The translations under genes and the position numbers were made by a program. A stretch of 64,000 bases of DNA. Source: Brevibacterium permense (lineage in GTDB: Bacteria; Actinomycetota; Actinomycetes; Actinomycetales; Brevibacteriaceae). The notes beneath the pieces were generated by a model. The model saw only the letters and a list, made by a program, of their open reading frames with translations, was not told the origin of the DNA and ran no database searches. Below, piece by piece: positions 37,001 through 44,030 of the stretch (its first letter is position 1; the number at the start of each line of letters is the position of its first letter). The stretch lies in assembly GCF_013280495.1 (NCBI RefSeq), contig NZ_JABSSX010000001.1, forward strand, positions 186,001-250,000, in the 5' to 3' direction.

Positions 37001-39029
37001 GAAGCGGATCTCCACTCAGGCACCCGAACTGCTGACGACTCTGGCCCCGGTGTGGATGGGCAGCCCGTACGCGGTGCCCGAACTCTTCTCCGCTCTGCCT
37101 CTCTTCGATGCGGTCGTCATCGCCGATGCCGGACGACTCTCGGTCGCCGATGTCGTCCCCGGAATCACCCGAGCCCGTCAGGTCATCTCCCTCGGCGACT
37201 CCCGCCTGCTCGGACCGCGCCCGTTCTCGATCGCGGTCGATCGATTCGGCATGGACGACGGGAAACATCCCCGCTCGGTGCAGGACCGCCTCGGCGAGTT
37301 CCTGCCGCGGATGCGACTGTCGAACTCCTACCGCCTGTCCCCGGTCGGGCTCATCGACTTGGCCAACCGGCACTTCTACGATTCGACGATTTCGACGCTG
37401 CCGACCGCGCACACCGGTGAGGGCAGCGGCCTTGAATTCTCCTATGTCGCCGACGGCAGGGGCCCCACGGACATCGGGACCGGTCGGGTCGAGAGCCCCG
37501 ACGCCGAGGTCAAACGGGTCGTCGATCTGGTGCTCAAGCACGCGCGGAACCGGTCGCGGGAATCGCTGGCCGTCGTCGCGCTCACCCCGCACCACGCGCA
37601 GCGAGTAGCTACGGCGATCTCGCGGGCGATGAAGGATCTGCCGTATGTGGCGGCGTTCTTCAACGACTCATCGAAGGAGCCGTTCGTCGTCACCGACGCC
37701 GAACGCGTCCAGGGCATGTCGCGCGATGCCGTGATCTTCACCCTCGGCTACGGCCGCACCGTCCACGGCCGCGTCATCCACGACTTCGGTCCGCTGTCCG
37801 GCCCGGACGGTCGTCGCATCCTCGCGGCCACGATGACGCGGGCCAGGAAGCGGCTGACCCTGGTCTCGAGCATCGAGGCCGAGGACTTCGATCGCAGCAA
37901 GCTGAACGGGGGAGCGGTCATGCTCCCGCAGCTGCTCGAGGAAGTCGCGACCGGCGGCGTCCACCAGCCCGGACCGCACGGTGAGATCTACGATCCGCTG
38001 TTCAACGACATCGCTGACCGGCTGCTGCAGCTCGGCGTCGTTGCTCACGAACACTACAACGGCATCGACTTGGCCGTGGCGAACTCCACCGAGGACGAGC
38101 ACGGAATGATCATCGCCGTCGCTGGCGACGGACCCGAATACGCGTCGATGCGCAGCCTGCGCCAGCGGGATCGGGTGCTGCCCGAACAGCTGAGCCGCCG
38201 AGGCTGGAAGTTCATGCGCGTGTGGTCGACCGATGCGTTCGTCGATCCGCAGTCCGAGACCGAGAAGATCTTCGAGGCCTGGCGCGCCACCGTGGAGACG
38301 ATGAGCCCGCAGGCCGTGCTCAATGCGGCGCGTGCCGCCTCGGTGGTCGTCGGCCGCACCGGCAGCCGCCCGAAGCTCGTGCCCGGTCTGCCGATGCACA
38401 AATACTCCGCCGAAGGCCTCGACCAGATGATCGACTGGATCCAGTCGGATGCGGTCGTGCGCGGCGACGGTGAGATCAAGGATCTGCTGCGCACCGCCCT
38501 GGCGCAGAAGGGCAACTCGAGCCGCGGCGATTCCCAGCTGCAGGCCGCCGTTGACCGTTACCGCGAACGCCATGCGCAGGCGAAGAAGGTCACCGGCGTC
38601 GAGGTGTTCATCCCACGGTCGAACTCGACTGGACCCGTCGAAGACGAGATCCTGCCGACATTCGACACGGGCAAGATCCGTGCCGACGAGCTCCGGTCTG
38701 CGGGCCTCGTGCAGACCGCAAGCAACGATCAGGTCCCCGAGGCGGCCGACGAGTCCGACAGCGCTGATTCGGCTGATGCGACGTCTGACAGCGCCGGTGA
38801 TGACAGGGCACGTTCGTCCGCAGTGGCAGCTGGAATGCGCGACGCTGAGGCCGCCAGTGCAACTGGTGCCGAGTCCGCAGACTCGAGTTCCGCCGATGAG
38901 GATTCGACCGCCGTTGAATCGGGCGGGTCGGATTCGGCCGAGGAGGAGTCGGGGGAGGCGGAGCCGGCTGAACCCGGGACGGACGGGACAGTCTCGGCGA
39001 AGTCGGGGTCGAAGAACGACGATGCCTGA
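34062..39029 (+). CDS. Giant DUF4011-helicase-nuclease protein with altered catalytic motifs
   Basis: 1655 residues from GTG (TAGGGT six bases upstream). Order: DUF4011 domain (~20-240; GGRDTMLHFRDS, DLSGAHPSGLAQLLAGRATR), an acidic Ala/Glu/Ser linker (~250-450), a superfamily 1 helicase core (~455-1275) and a C-terminal MTES_1575/Vsr-like nuclease fold (~1315-1400; RSLRQRDRVLPEQLSRRGW, RVWSTDAF), then an acidic tail. The Walker A position reads TPPGTGATQ (~484), lacking the Lys; Walker B is VVIADAG (~1018), lacking the DE pair; motif VI is TMTRARKR. The nuclease strand reads AVAGDG where relatives have AVE.DG. The architecture matches DUF4011-helicase-Vsr (hhe-like) proteins. Possible inactive relative or regulator. 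Confidence 0.88.
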   Translation: MSDSVRDEQFPELGDVFAEWKKQAAHLGGRDTMLHFRDSRDGSIDLSGAHPSGLAQLLAGRATRLSSLIRDHDILTDARRRAKSIRSKAEQLDNERGIRTAHLALGFASWTEKDAKFKFNAPVVMRHITLVPRGSRVEDYEIVLDNEITINPALVQHLREEYDLDVPVDEWVDATGGPHGFDPGPALDRLRDLGQNVPGLRINHRLIISTFANIANPFSTDYLPTQHPVLRALAGDEDVRASLGGPSYVPQPGVLPDEKIAAAEKAEAEQKRAEAKRVAGVAAAAESADEDTEPAGDEKSAPEATSADAAKSGAESKTAETAEGDLAEDAAESADESATSGEKTGEKAASEKPAAENASVEAFAGAADAADADADEDYGQPTVPISDEPLDAAEPVTAAESAVDTTTDDEKTSTDAEAVSATKSEKTAPAAEADGEDVVPAALQEPITPLPDRKPQEEFLVIDVDGDQQAVVDAAVSGHSVVVDTPPGTGATQVAVAVATTLAHTGKSVLFLAQTSDALDDFSARLGEVGLSDFAVDTRAGTDDIRKQLIGLIASAEKSERPDLSHLLTELNEQRATLADHVSSLHRRRKPWDVSVYETMQHLAELTSGDDSPQTPVRFDEDILGASDDRRNILRGKLGELAGLGAFTLDVEDTVWFGADLKSVAEAEAARTVAERIGRMIPDLVAATEPVLQKAKLNPRRNVDDWSRAIRVLLRVRKTLDNFAPDIYDHRLDDLIAATGTPEYRADVGVEMGMMQRRRLKKSAAEFLRPGAEVGDLHEALIDVRAQRVILSDLAGHDGRPQIPRGVLEADEILQSLEADMAKLAPILETTPDGGDLGSMLIEELQARAEAMGSDSENLADLPERSRLQRELDGEGLGDLMADLRRRKVDESLVGPEFDLAYWASVLQTMAGEDPAIGRHEGAALHQVAEGFRENDRAFVAAGASRLRFNHAQAWKRGIESDPIAAGVIKQELLSKHTSTKRISTQAPELLTTLAPVWMGSPYAVPELFSALPLFDAVVIADAGRLSVADVVPGITRARQVISLGDSRLLGPRPFSIAVDRFGMDDGKHPRSVQDRLGEFLPRMRLSNSYRLSPVGLIDLANRHFYDSTISTLPTAHTGEGSGLEFSYVADGRGPTDIGTGRVESPDAEVKRVVDLVLKHARNRSRESLAVVALTPHHAQRVATAISRAMKDLPYVAAFFNDSSKEPFVVTDAERVQGMSRDAVIFTLGYGRTVHGRVIHDFGPLSGPDGRRILAATMTRARKRLTLVSSIEAEDFDRSKLNGGAVMLPQLLEEVATGGVHQPGPHGEIYDPLFNDIADRLLQLGVVAHEHYNGIDLAVANSTEDEHGMIIAVAGDGPEYASMRSLRQRDRVLPEQLSRRGWKFMRVWSTDAFVDPQSETEKIFEAWRATVETMSPQAVLNAARAASVVVGRTGSRPKLVPGLPMHKYSAEGLDQMIDWIQSDAVVRGDGEIKDLLRTALAQKGNSSRGDSQLQAAVDRYRERHAQAKKVTGVEVFIPRSNSTGPVEDEILPTFDTGKIRADELRSAGLVQTASNDQVPEAADESDSADSADATSDSAGDDRARSSAVAAGMRDAEAASATGAESADSSSADEDSTAVESGGSDSAEEESGEAEPAEPGTDGTVSAKSGSKNDDA

Positions 39030-39342
39030 CCGGCCCACCGATGCCGAGGATCCTGACCATGACCGCGAATCGGACGGCAGGGACCGAGAATCGGTCGAAC
39101 CCAGCGTCAACGGATCGAACACTGAACTGGACGAGCCGCCGCATAGCGGCGGCGAGTCCGGCGCTGAGCCGACAAAGCCATCGTACGGGGACGGCGATAC
39201 CGAATCTGATGAGTCTCGGACGGCCCGGATCGAAGCGGCGAAGCGCCGATATCGAGCGACTCTGCGCAATGAAGCCGACTCCGGTGGCGGCGGCTTCAGC
39301 GACGAATACTACCGTTCGCAGAAGCCCCCGCACTGGTCATAG
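39022..39342 (+). CDS. Small acidic protein overlapping the giant helicase-like gene
   Basis: 106 residues. The first ~65 are disordered and acidic (Asp, Glu, Ser), the rest is helical with RIEAAKRRYRATLRNEADSG and ends YYRSQKPPHWS. The ATG lies 8 nt inside the end of the upstream gene, in another frame, so translation is coupled and the two may work together. No family recognised. Confidence 0.75.
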   Translation: MPDRPTDAEDPDHDRESDGRDRESVEPSVNGSNTELDEPPHSGGESGAEPTKPSYGDGDTESDESRTARIEAAKRRYRATLRNEADSGGGGFSDEYYRSQKPPHWS

Positions 39343-39401
39343 CTCCTGATCCGTCTGGTGGCTTCGATCCGTCCGGGCATCTCCCCGCCCTCTCCGGTCG
39401 G

Positions 39402-39460
39402 TCAATAGCGCCCGATCGGTCTCAGATAGCCCGATAGGTTTCAAGCGGGCTGGATAGGTT
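39402..39460 (+). repeat. ~20-bp degenerate tandem repeat
   Basis: Three units (39402-39421, 39422-39440, 39441-39460) ending GGTC/GGTT, the last two sharing GATAGGTT. They lie 60 nt after the small acidic gene and before the shared terminator. Confidence 0.6.
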
Positions 39461-39466
39461 TCAGAT

Positions 39467-39506
39467 GCGAAGAGGCCCGCTCTCGGATGAGAGCGGGCCT
39501 CTTCGC
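39467..39506. terminator. Bidirectional terminator between the small acidic gene and mscL
   Basis: GCGAAGAGGCCCGCTCTC (39467-39484) pairs with its complement (39489-39506), loop GGAT, between convergent genes. Confidence 0.9.
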
Positions 39507-39519
39507 GATCGGCTGGTGA

Positions 39520-39981
39520 TCAGTGCCGCGGAGGCTGGTTCGGATCGATCGGACCGTCGGTGGCGGGACCCTCGGCGGGCCCGGCAGGCGAGGCAACCTG
39601 GTTGCGCAGGATCTCGCGGATGTCGCCGAGCAGATCCTCGGTGGTCGGAGGAACTTCTTCTTCGGGAGCTCCGCGCTTGCGCAGCTCGTTGAGCTTGTTC
39701 ATCGGCACGATGATGATGAAGTAGACGATGGCGGCCACGATGAGGAAGTTGATGGCCGCAGTGATGACCGCACCGATGTCAAGAGTTGCCTCGGGCACGC
39801 CTTCCTTGAGCGGGATCTTCAGGGCCGGTCCCTCAGCACCGCCGACAGCGGCGATGAGCGGGTTGATGATCTTGTCGGAGAAGGCGGTGACGATGGCGGT
39901 GAAAGCGCTGCCGATGATGACCGCTGTTGCGAGTTCGACGACATTCCCCTGGAGAATGAAGTCTCTGAATCCCTTAAGCAT
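39520..39981 (-). CDS. mscL: Large-conductance mechanosensitive channel
   Basis: 153 residues. The MscL N-terminus MLKGFRDFILQGNVVELATAVIIGSAFTAIV (helix 1 and first membrane segment) and second segment AAINFLIVAAIVYFIIIVPMN, followed by a cytoplasmic LTKRKEE-type helix and a Pro-rich C-terminus. It opens under membrane tension to release solutes. It is near the usual length of actinobacterial MscL. Ribosome site AAAGGG before the start. Confidence 0.97.
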   Translation of the reverse strand: MLKGFRDFILQGNVVELATAVIIGSAFTAIVTAFSDKIINPLIAAVGGAEGPALKIPLKEGVPEATLDIGAVITAAINFLIVAAIVYFIIIVPMNKLNELRKRGAPEEEVPPTTEDLLGDIREILRNQVASPAGPAEGPATDGPIDPNQPPRH

Positions 39982-40230
39982 TAGAGAAACCCTTTCGGTG
40001 TGTGTTCACTGAAATGCTGTTATCGAATAGCTCAATTACGTTCCAATATTACACATGGGTAACTCATTGTCAGCAGAAATGTTCTGCGAGTCTGATCATC
40101 GTATTGACGCTCCGGGTAATCGTTGTGATAGTCCGGGTAATCGGTTTGCAGTGATGAATGCCGGTCAGGTGAACGCAGACGTCTCCGACTACCGCAGATC
40201 AGCAGGCGAACGGCCCGGCGATGACCTGGT
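39982..40230. other. Gap between mscL and the SAF gene, no gene seen
   Basis: 249 bp, locally AT-rich for this genome next to mscL (TTACGTTCCAATATTACAC), which probably holds the mscL promoter. No open frame with a start signal. Confidence 0.5.
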
Positions 40231-40860
40231 TCAGTGAGGGAGGATCGCAAAGCTGATGGGGAGTCCGGCGAACTCGGCGACACGCCCGGCATCATCGGCG
40301 GAGAGGATCACGGAAACAAGTTGTCCTGACTCCGCGGCAATTTCTTGGGGTTTGTCGACGAGGCGGGCGATCGTCACTTTCTCGACGACGACTTCCGACC
40401 CGCCGTCGGGCAGGGACGAGAAGAGACGGATCTTCTGCCCCGGTTGGAGCAGTGCCGCCGAGGCATCATCGGCAAGACGGATGGGCATGAGAAGATCGCG
40501 ACTGCCTTTTGGCAGCGCCTGCTGATCGAGCACGATCGACGAGGTCAGGGGTGACCCCTTCGACAACCCCGCCGAGGTGGCGCGTCCCTTCACCTCTTCA
40601 ACGGACCTGAATGCCTTGTCGGGGACGAGGTCGGAAGGGAACCGAGTGAGAGTGAGGTCCTGGGCCTTGAGCTCGGTTCCGGGTGCCAGGTCCGACTTCG
40701 CGACGACGATCGCCGTTCCTGCGCTGCTCGGTGTGAGCAACCAGACGGCAAGAGCGCAGGCGCACGCGAGGCAAACGGCGGCGAGGATGCGCTGAGGCCG
40801 AATGCGAGACGGCCGAGACCAGCCAGTAGACGTGGACCGGATGCGGTGGAAGATGCCCAT
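40231..40860 (-). CDS. SAF-domain (CpaB/FlgA-like) membrane-anchored protein
   Basis: 209 residues. An N-terminal basic stretch and one membrane segment (ILAAVCLACACALAVWLLT), then an SAF domain (IVVAKSDLAPGTELKAQDLTLTRFPSDLVP) and a strand-rich C-terminal part. CpaB/RcpC proteins act in Flp pilus assembly, but this short stand-alone form is found in mycobacteria in the same place, next to fmdB and 5-FCL, without pilus genes. Role unknown. Confidence 0.88.
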   Translation of the reverse strand: MGIFHRIRSTSTGWSRPSRIRPQRILAAVCLACACALAVWLLTPSSAGTAIVVAKSDLAPGTELKAQDLTLTRFPSDLVPDKAFRSVEEVKGRATSAGLSKGSPLTSSIVLDQQALPKGSRDLLMPIRLADDASAALLQPGQKIRLFSSLPDGGSEVVVEKVTIARLVDKPQEIAAESGQLVSVILSADDAGRVAEFAGLPISFAILPH

Positions 40861-40910
40861 GCACCGAGCCTGCGGCGCTCCGCGGCCAGCGGCAAGGGTA
40901 CGGAACTAGC

Positions 40911-40936
40911 CTGTGGACAGTTTGTGCCGTCCACAG
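40911..40936. other. Hairpin between fmdB and the SAF gene
   Basis: CTGTGGAC (40911-40918) pairs with GTCCACAG (40929-40936). Possible terminator of fmdB. The rest of 40861-41065 shows no gene. Confidence 0.5.
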
Positions 40937-41065
40937 GCGATCGGTGTCTGAGTGAGGGGAGCCGGTCCGTCGCGGCATCCGGTCGGCTGGCGGTTGAGGT
41001 GAATCGCCCTGAAGGTCCAGGCTGCCAGCTGGCGGCAGCGACGGTGCGCCGGCGACCGGCGTAGT

Positions 41066-41383
41066 TCAGCTTGCGGCTGGGGTGCTCGCGGTCGAGGAGC
41101 TGCTCGATGACGAAGTCGACGAGCTGGAGGCTTCCTTCGACGACGAGCTCGAGGACTCCTTCGAGGAGGAGTCTGAACTCGAGGAGCTGACAGTGCTCGA
41201 CTTGCTCGAGCGGGAGTCGGTGGCGTAGAAGCCGGATCCCTTGAAGCTGATGCCCACGGCGCCGAAGACCTTCTTCAGGCGGCCCTGGCATTCCGGGCAG
41301 TCGGTGAGCGAGTCATCGCTGAAGTCCTGATGAATATCAAAGGCGTGACCACAGCTCTTGCAGGCGTAGGAGTAGACGGGCAT
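41066..41383 (-). CDS. FmdB-family zinc-ribbon protein with poly-Ser tail
   Basis: 105 residues. The first 55 are the FmdB zinc ribbon (MPVYSYACKSCGHAFDIHQDF, LTDCPECQGRLKKVF; CxxC twice) ending in FKGSGFYATD. The rest is almost all Ser, Lys and Glu. The family is named for a regulator of formamidase/amidase genes. Recent work links small FmdB proteins to chaperone regulation in mycobacteria. AAAGG precedes ATG 41383. Confidence 0.92.
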   Translation of the reverse strand: MPVYSYACKSCGHAFDIHQDFSDDSLTDCPECQGRLKKVFGAVGISFKGSGFYATDSRSSKSSTVSSSSSDSSSKESSSSSSKEASSSSTSSSSSSSTASTPAAS

Positions 41384-41407
41384 TCGAGACCTTTCTTCGA
41401 CGACAAG

Positions 41408-41413
41408 ATTATA
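41408..41413 (-). promoter_or_regulatory. Consensus -10 box of fmdB
   Basis: A perfect TATAAT on the minus strand, 25 nt before the fmdB ATG, so this gene has a short leader with a ribosome site, unlike most neighbours. Confidence 0.6.
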
Positions 41414-41506
41414 GTGCATCTCAGTTCCTCCCCGGAGCACCGGTCCGCGATATGCACAAGGTTATCCACATATCAACACGCGCGAGTGGGTGCTGATTCC
41501 CGACGA

Positions 41507-42286
41507 TCAGGCCGTGAAGATGTGAGTTCCGTCGTCGGTGACGGCCTCCGGGATGCGCAGGTCCCAGTCTTCTGCGGCGAGGCCCTTGAGGTTGAGCTCG
41601 TCGGCGAAGCACACCCCGACAACGCGGGGACCCGAACCAGGAGCTGCCGAACCATTGCGTCCCGAACCACGGGACTCGGGACCAGAGGACTCTGAACCAG
41701 GGGACTGGGAACCAAAAAGTCCCCATCCGAGAGCGCCCGAACCGAGAGGCTCCTCCCCGTGTGGGCCGAAGCTCCTGTCGTAGAAGCCGCCCCCGTTGCC
41801 CAGCCGAGCACCATCGGCTCCGAAGCCCAGGGCCGGGACGAAGACGAGGTCGAGGCCGATCGTGGGGGAGAGCAACTGGACGGCGGTGAGCAGCTCACCA
41901 TCCCGGACCGGTTCGCGGATTCCCCATCGGCCCCGCGGTCTCAGGCTGGCCATCGAACCAGTAACCTTTCCGAACATCAAAGGTTCGCCCACCTTGGTGA
42001 CGACGGGCAGGTAGACGGTGCCGCCGGATGCGAGAAACTGATCGAGCGCCGGGTCGAGGTCCGGTTCTCCGGGCAGCGCCGCATAAGCAAGAAGGGAACG
42101 AACCGGTGTTTCTCGGATGAGGTCCCACACTGCGGCCGCCACAGTCCCCGCGGCCGCCACAGTCCCCGCGGCCGCCACAGTCCCCGCAGCCGCTGCGGTC
42201 CCCGGCGCTGCCTCGGTGAGGGAGCGGTCTGCGCGAGCGGCGCGGATGCGGGACCGCAGCCGCGCCTTCGAAGTCTGTGAGTCCAC
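41507..42286 (-). CDS. 5-formyltetrahydrofolate cyclo-ligase with repeat insertions
   Basis: 259 residues from GTG 42286 (TAGTCT 7 nt upstream, leaderless). The family motif NGGGFYDRSF and the substrate loop are present (LDLVFVPALGFGADGARLG). It converts 5-formyl-THF to methenyl-THF with ATP. Two odd features: an N-terminal run of AAAGTV repeats (~32-50) from in-frame 18-bp tandem repeats, and a ~35-residue Gly/Ser/Pro insertion between the NGGGFYDR motif and the last strand (ELNLKGLAAEDWDL). Divergent from galU, 45 bp away. Confidence 0.93.
   Translation of the reverse strand: MDSQTSKARLRSRIRAARADRSLTEAAPGTAAAAGTVAAAGTVAAAGTVAAAVWDLIRETPVRSLLAYAALPGEPDLDPALDQFLASGGTVYLPVVTKVGEPLMFGKVTGSMASLRPRGRWGIREPVRDGELLTAVQLLSPTIGLDLVFVPALGFGADGARLGNGGGFYDRSFGPHGEEPLGSGALGWGLFGSQSPGSESSGPESRGSGRNGSAAPGSGPRVVGVCFADELNLKGLAAEDWDLRIPEAVTDDGTHIFTA
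42132..42203 (-). repeat. In-frame 18-bp tandem repeat within 5-FCL
   Basis: Three near-identical units of GCGGCCGCCACAGTCCCC (42132, 42150, 42168) and one degenerate unit (42186). They encode the repeated AAAGTV in the N-terminus of the enzyme. Copy number is likely to vary between strains. Confidence 0.88.
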
Positions 42287-42331
42287 GTATTTCAGACTAA
42301 CCGGGGCGGACGGATTCGTTAAGATGACTTC

Positions 42332-43234
42332 ATGAGTGATGAAGCGCAGCGCACCGTTCGCAAGGCCGTGATCCCCGTCGCCGGTCTCGGAACTCGGTTC
42401 CTCCCCGCCACGAAAGCCACCCCCAAAGAGATGCTCCCGGTCGTCGACAAGCCGGCGATCCAGTACGTCATCGAGGAAGCCGTCGATGCCGGTCTGCAGG
42501 ACGTTCTCATGATCACCGGTCGGAATAAGCGGCCGCTGGAGGATCATTTCGACCGGGTCGACGGGCTCGAGGCAGCACTTGCTCAGAAGGGCGATGACAA
42601 GAAGCTCGCCGCGGTGCGCCATCCCTCGGAACTCGCTGATATCCACTATGTGCGCCAGGGCGACCCCAAGGGACTCGGCCATGCCGTGCTCAAGGGACGT
42701 CAGCATGTGGGCAATGAGCCGTTCGCGGTCCTGCTCGGTGATGACCTCATCGATGAGCGCAGCCCGATCCTGCCGAAGATGATCGAGGTCGCGGAGAAGA
42801 CCGGCGGCAGTGTCGTCGCCCTCATGGAGGTTCCGCCCGAGGCGATTCACCTCTACGGCTGTGCCGCCGTCGAGTCCACTGCTGACGACGAGGTCGTCAA
42901 GGTCACCGACCTCGTCGAGAAGCCCGCCACCGAGGATGCTCCGTCGAATCTCGCCATCATCGGCCGCTACGTGCTGGCGCCGGAGATCTTCGATGTCCTC
43001 GAGACGACGAAGCCGGGACGCGGCAACGAGATCCAGCTCACCGATGCACTGCAGGAGCTCGCCGGAGACGACGAGGGCCACGGCGTCTACGGAGTCGTGT
43101 TCAAGGGCGCCCGCTACGACACGGGAGACAAGCTCGACTACCTCAAGGCCGTTGTGCAGATCGCGTGCGACCGGGAGGACCTCGGCGGCGATCTCAAAGC
43201 GTGGCTGCGCGAGTTCGTGCCGACGCTGGACTGA
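42332..43234 (+). CDS. galU: UTP-glucose-1-phosphate uridylyltransferase
   Basis: 300 residues: the nucleotidyltransferase signature AVIPVAGLGTRFLPATKATPKEMLPVVDKP, LGDDLIDE, and VEKPATEDAPSNLAIIGRYVL. It makes UDP-glucose for cell-wall and glycolipid sugars. TAAGAT six bases before ATG (leaderless). In mycobacteria the order is galU, moeA/glp, rimJ; here rimJ follows directly. Confidence 0.97.
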   Translation: MSDEAQRTVRKAVIPVAGLGTRFLPATKATPKEMLPVVDKPAIQYVIEEAVDAGLQDVLMITGRNKRPLEDHFDRVDGLEAALAQKGDDKKLAAVRHPSELADIHYVRQGDPKGLGHAVLKGRQHVGNEPFAVLLGDDLIDERSPILPKMIEVAEKTGGSVVALMEVPPEAIHLYGCAAVESTADDEVVKVTDLVEKPATEDAPSNLAIIGRYVLAPEIFDVLETTKPGRGNEIQLTDALQELAGDDEGHGVYGVVFKGARYDTGDKLDYLKAVVQIACDREDLGGDLKAWLREFVPTLD

Positions 43235-43317
43235 ACGCCGACACGGCTCCGAGCCGACCGTCCTGGTCCAGCCCATCCGGGCAGACCGACCTTGATCCCG
43301 AGAGCGAGGGCAGCCGC

Positions 43318-43914
43318 GTGTGGCCTGTCATCCTGACTGATCGACAGTCCGATATCGTGCTGCGACCGCTGCGCCGCCGCGACGAAGAGGCCTGGCGAGA
43401 GGTCCGCCGATTCAACCGCGACTGGCTGCGCCCGTGGGACGCGACCCTGCCTGAGTCGGGCCAGGAGCTGCCGGGGTTCCGCACGATGGTGCGGATGCAG
43501 GACAAACAGGCCAAACGCGGGCAGACCGTGCCGTTCGCCATCGAGGTCGACGGGAACTTCCGCGGACAGATCACCGTATCGGGACTGAGCTGGAGTTCGA
43601 TCCTGTCCGGGCAGATCGGTTACTGGATCGACTCGCGCGTGGCCGGGCGCGGAATCACCCCGGTCGCCGTGGCGATGGCCGCCGACCACTGCTTCTTCGC
43701 CCTCGGACTCCACCGCATCGAGATCAACATCCGCCCGGAGAACACCGCGAGCCTTCGCGTGGTCGAGAAGCTAGGTCTGCGCGATGAGGGGCTGCGCGAG
43801 AAGTACATGCACATCGATGGGCAGTGGTGCGACCACCGCACCTTCGCCCTCCTCGCCGAGGAGGTCCCGCAGGGTCTGCTGGCCGCATACAGGCACGGCA
43901 CCGGCGGGTGGTAG
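43318..43914 (+). CDS. RimJ-type GNAT N-acetyltransferase
   Basis: 198 residues from GTG 43318. RimJ/RimL signature: VLRPLRRRDEEAWREVRRFNRDWLRPWD at the N-terminus, the acetyl-CoA loop GYWIDSRVAGRGITPVAVAMA and RIEINIRPENTASLRVVEKLGL. Likely acetylates an N-terminal amine of a ribosomal protein or similar. Located after galU (83 bp) and before the SepX/GlpR-like gene, as rimJ is in mycobacteria. Confidence 0.92.
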   Translation: MWPVILTDRQSDIVLRPLRRRDEEAWREVRRFNRDWLRPWDATLPESGQELPGFRTMVRMQDKQAKRGQTVPFAIEVDGNFRGQITVSGLSWSSILSGQIGYWIDSRVAGRGITPVAVAMAADHCFFALGLHRIEINIRPENTASLRVVEKLGLRDEGLREKYMHIDGQWCDHRTFALLAEEVPQGLLAAYRHGTGGW

Positions 43915-44030
43915 GCGCGCATCGGGAACGTTCAGCCGCCACCTGGGAATTCGGTGAACTTCGCCCCAGTTTGACCGACACACCTCGCGTCTTCACGACT
44001 TCCCTGATGCCTGCAACTTAGGGTGGCACT

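Noticed and set aside
33879-39342. A genomic island inserted at tRNA-Arg
   Set aside because: No integrase, no duplicated tRNA end and no composition break; the helicase-like gene has its own leaderless promoter and looks like core DNA.
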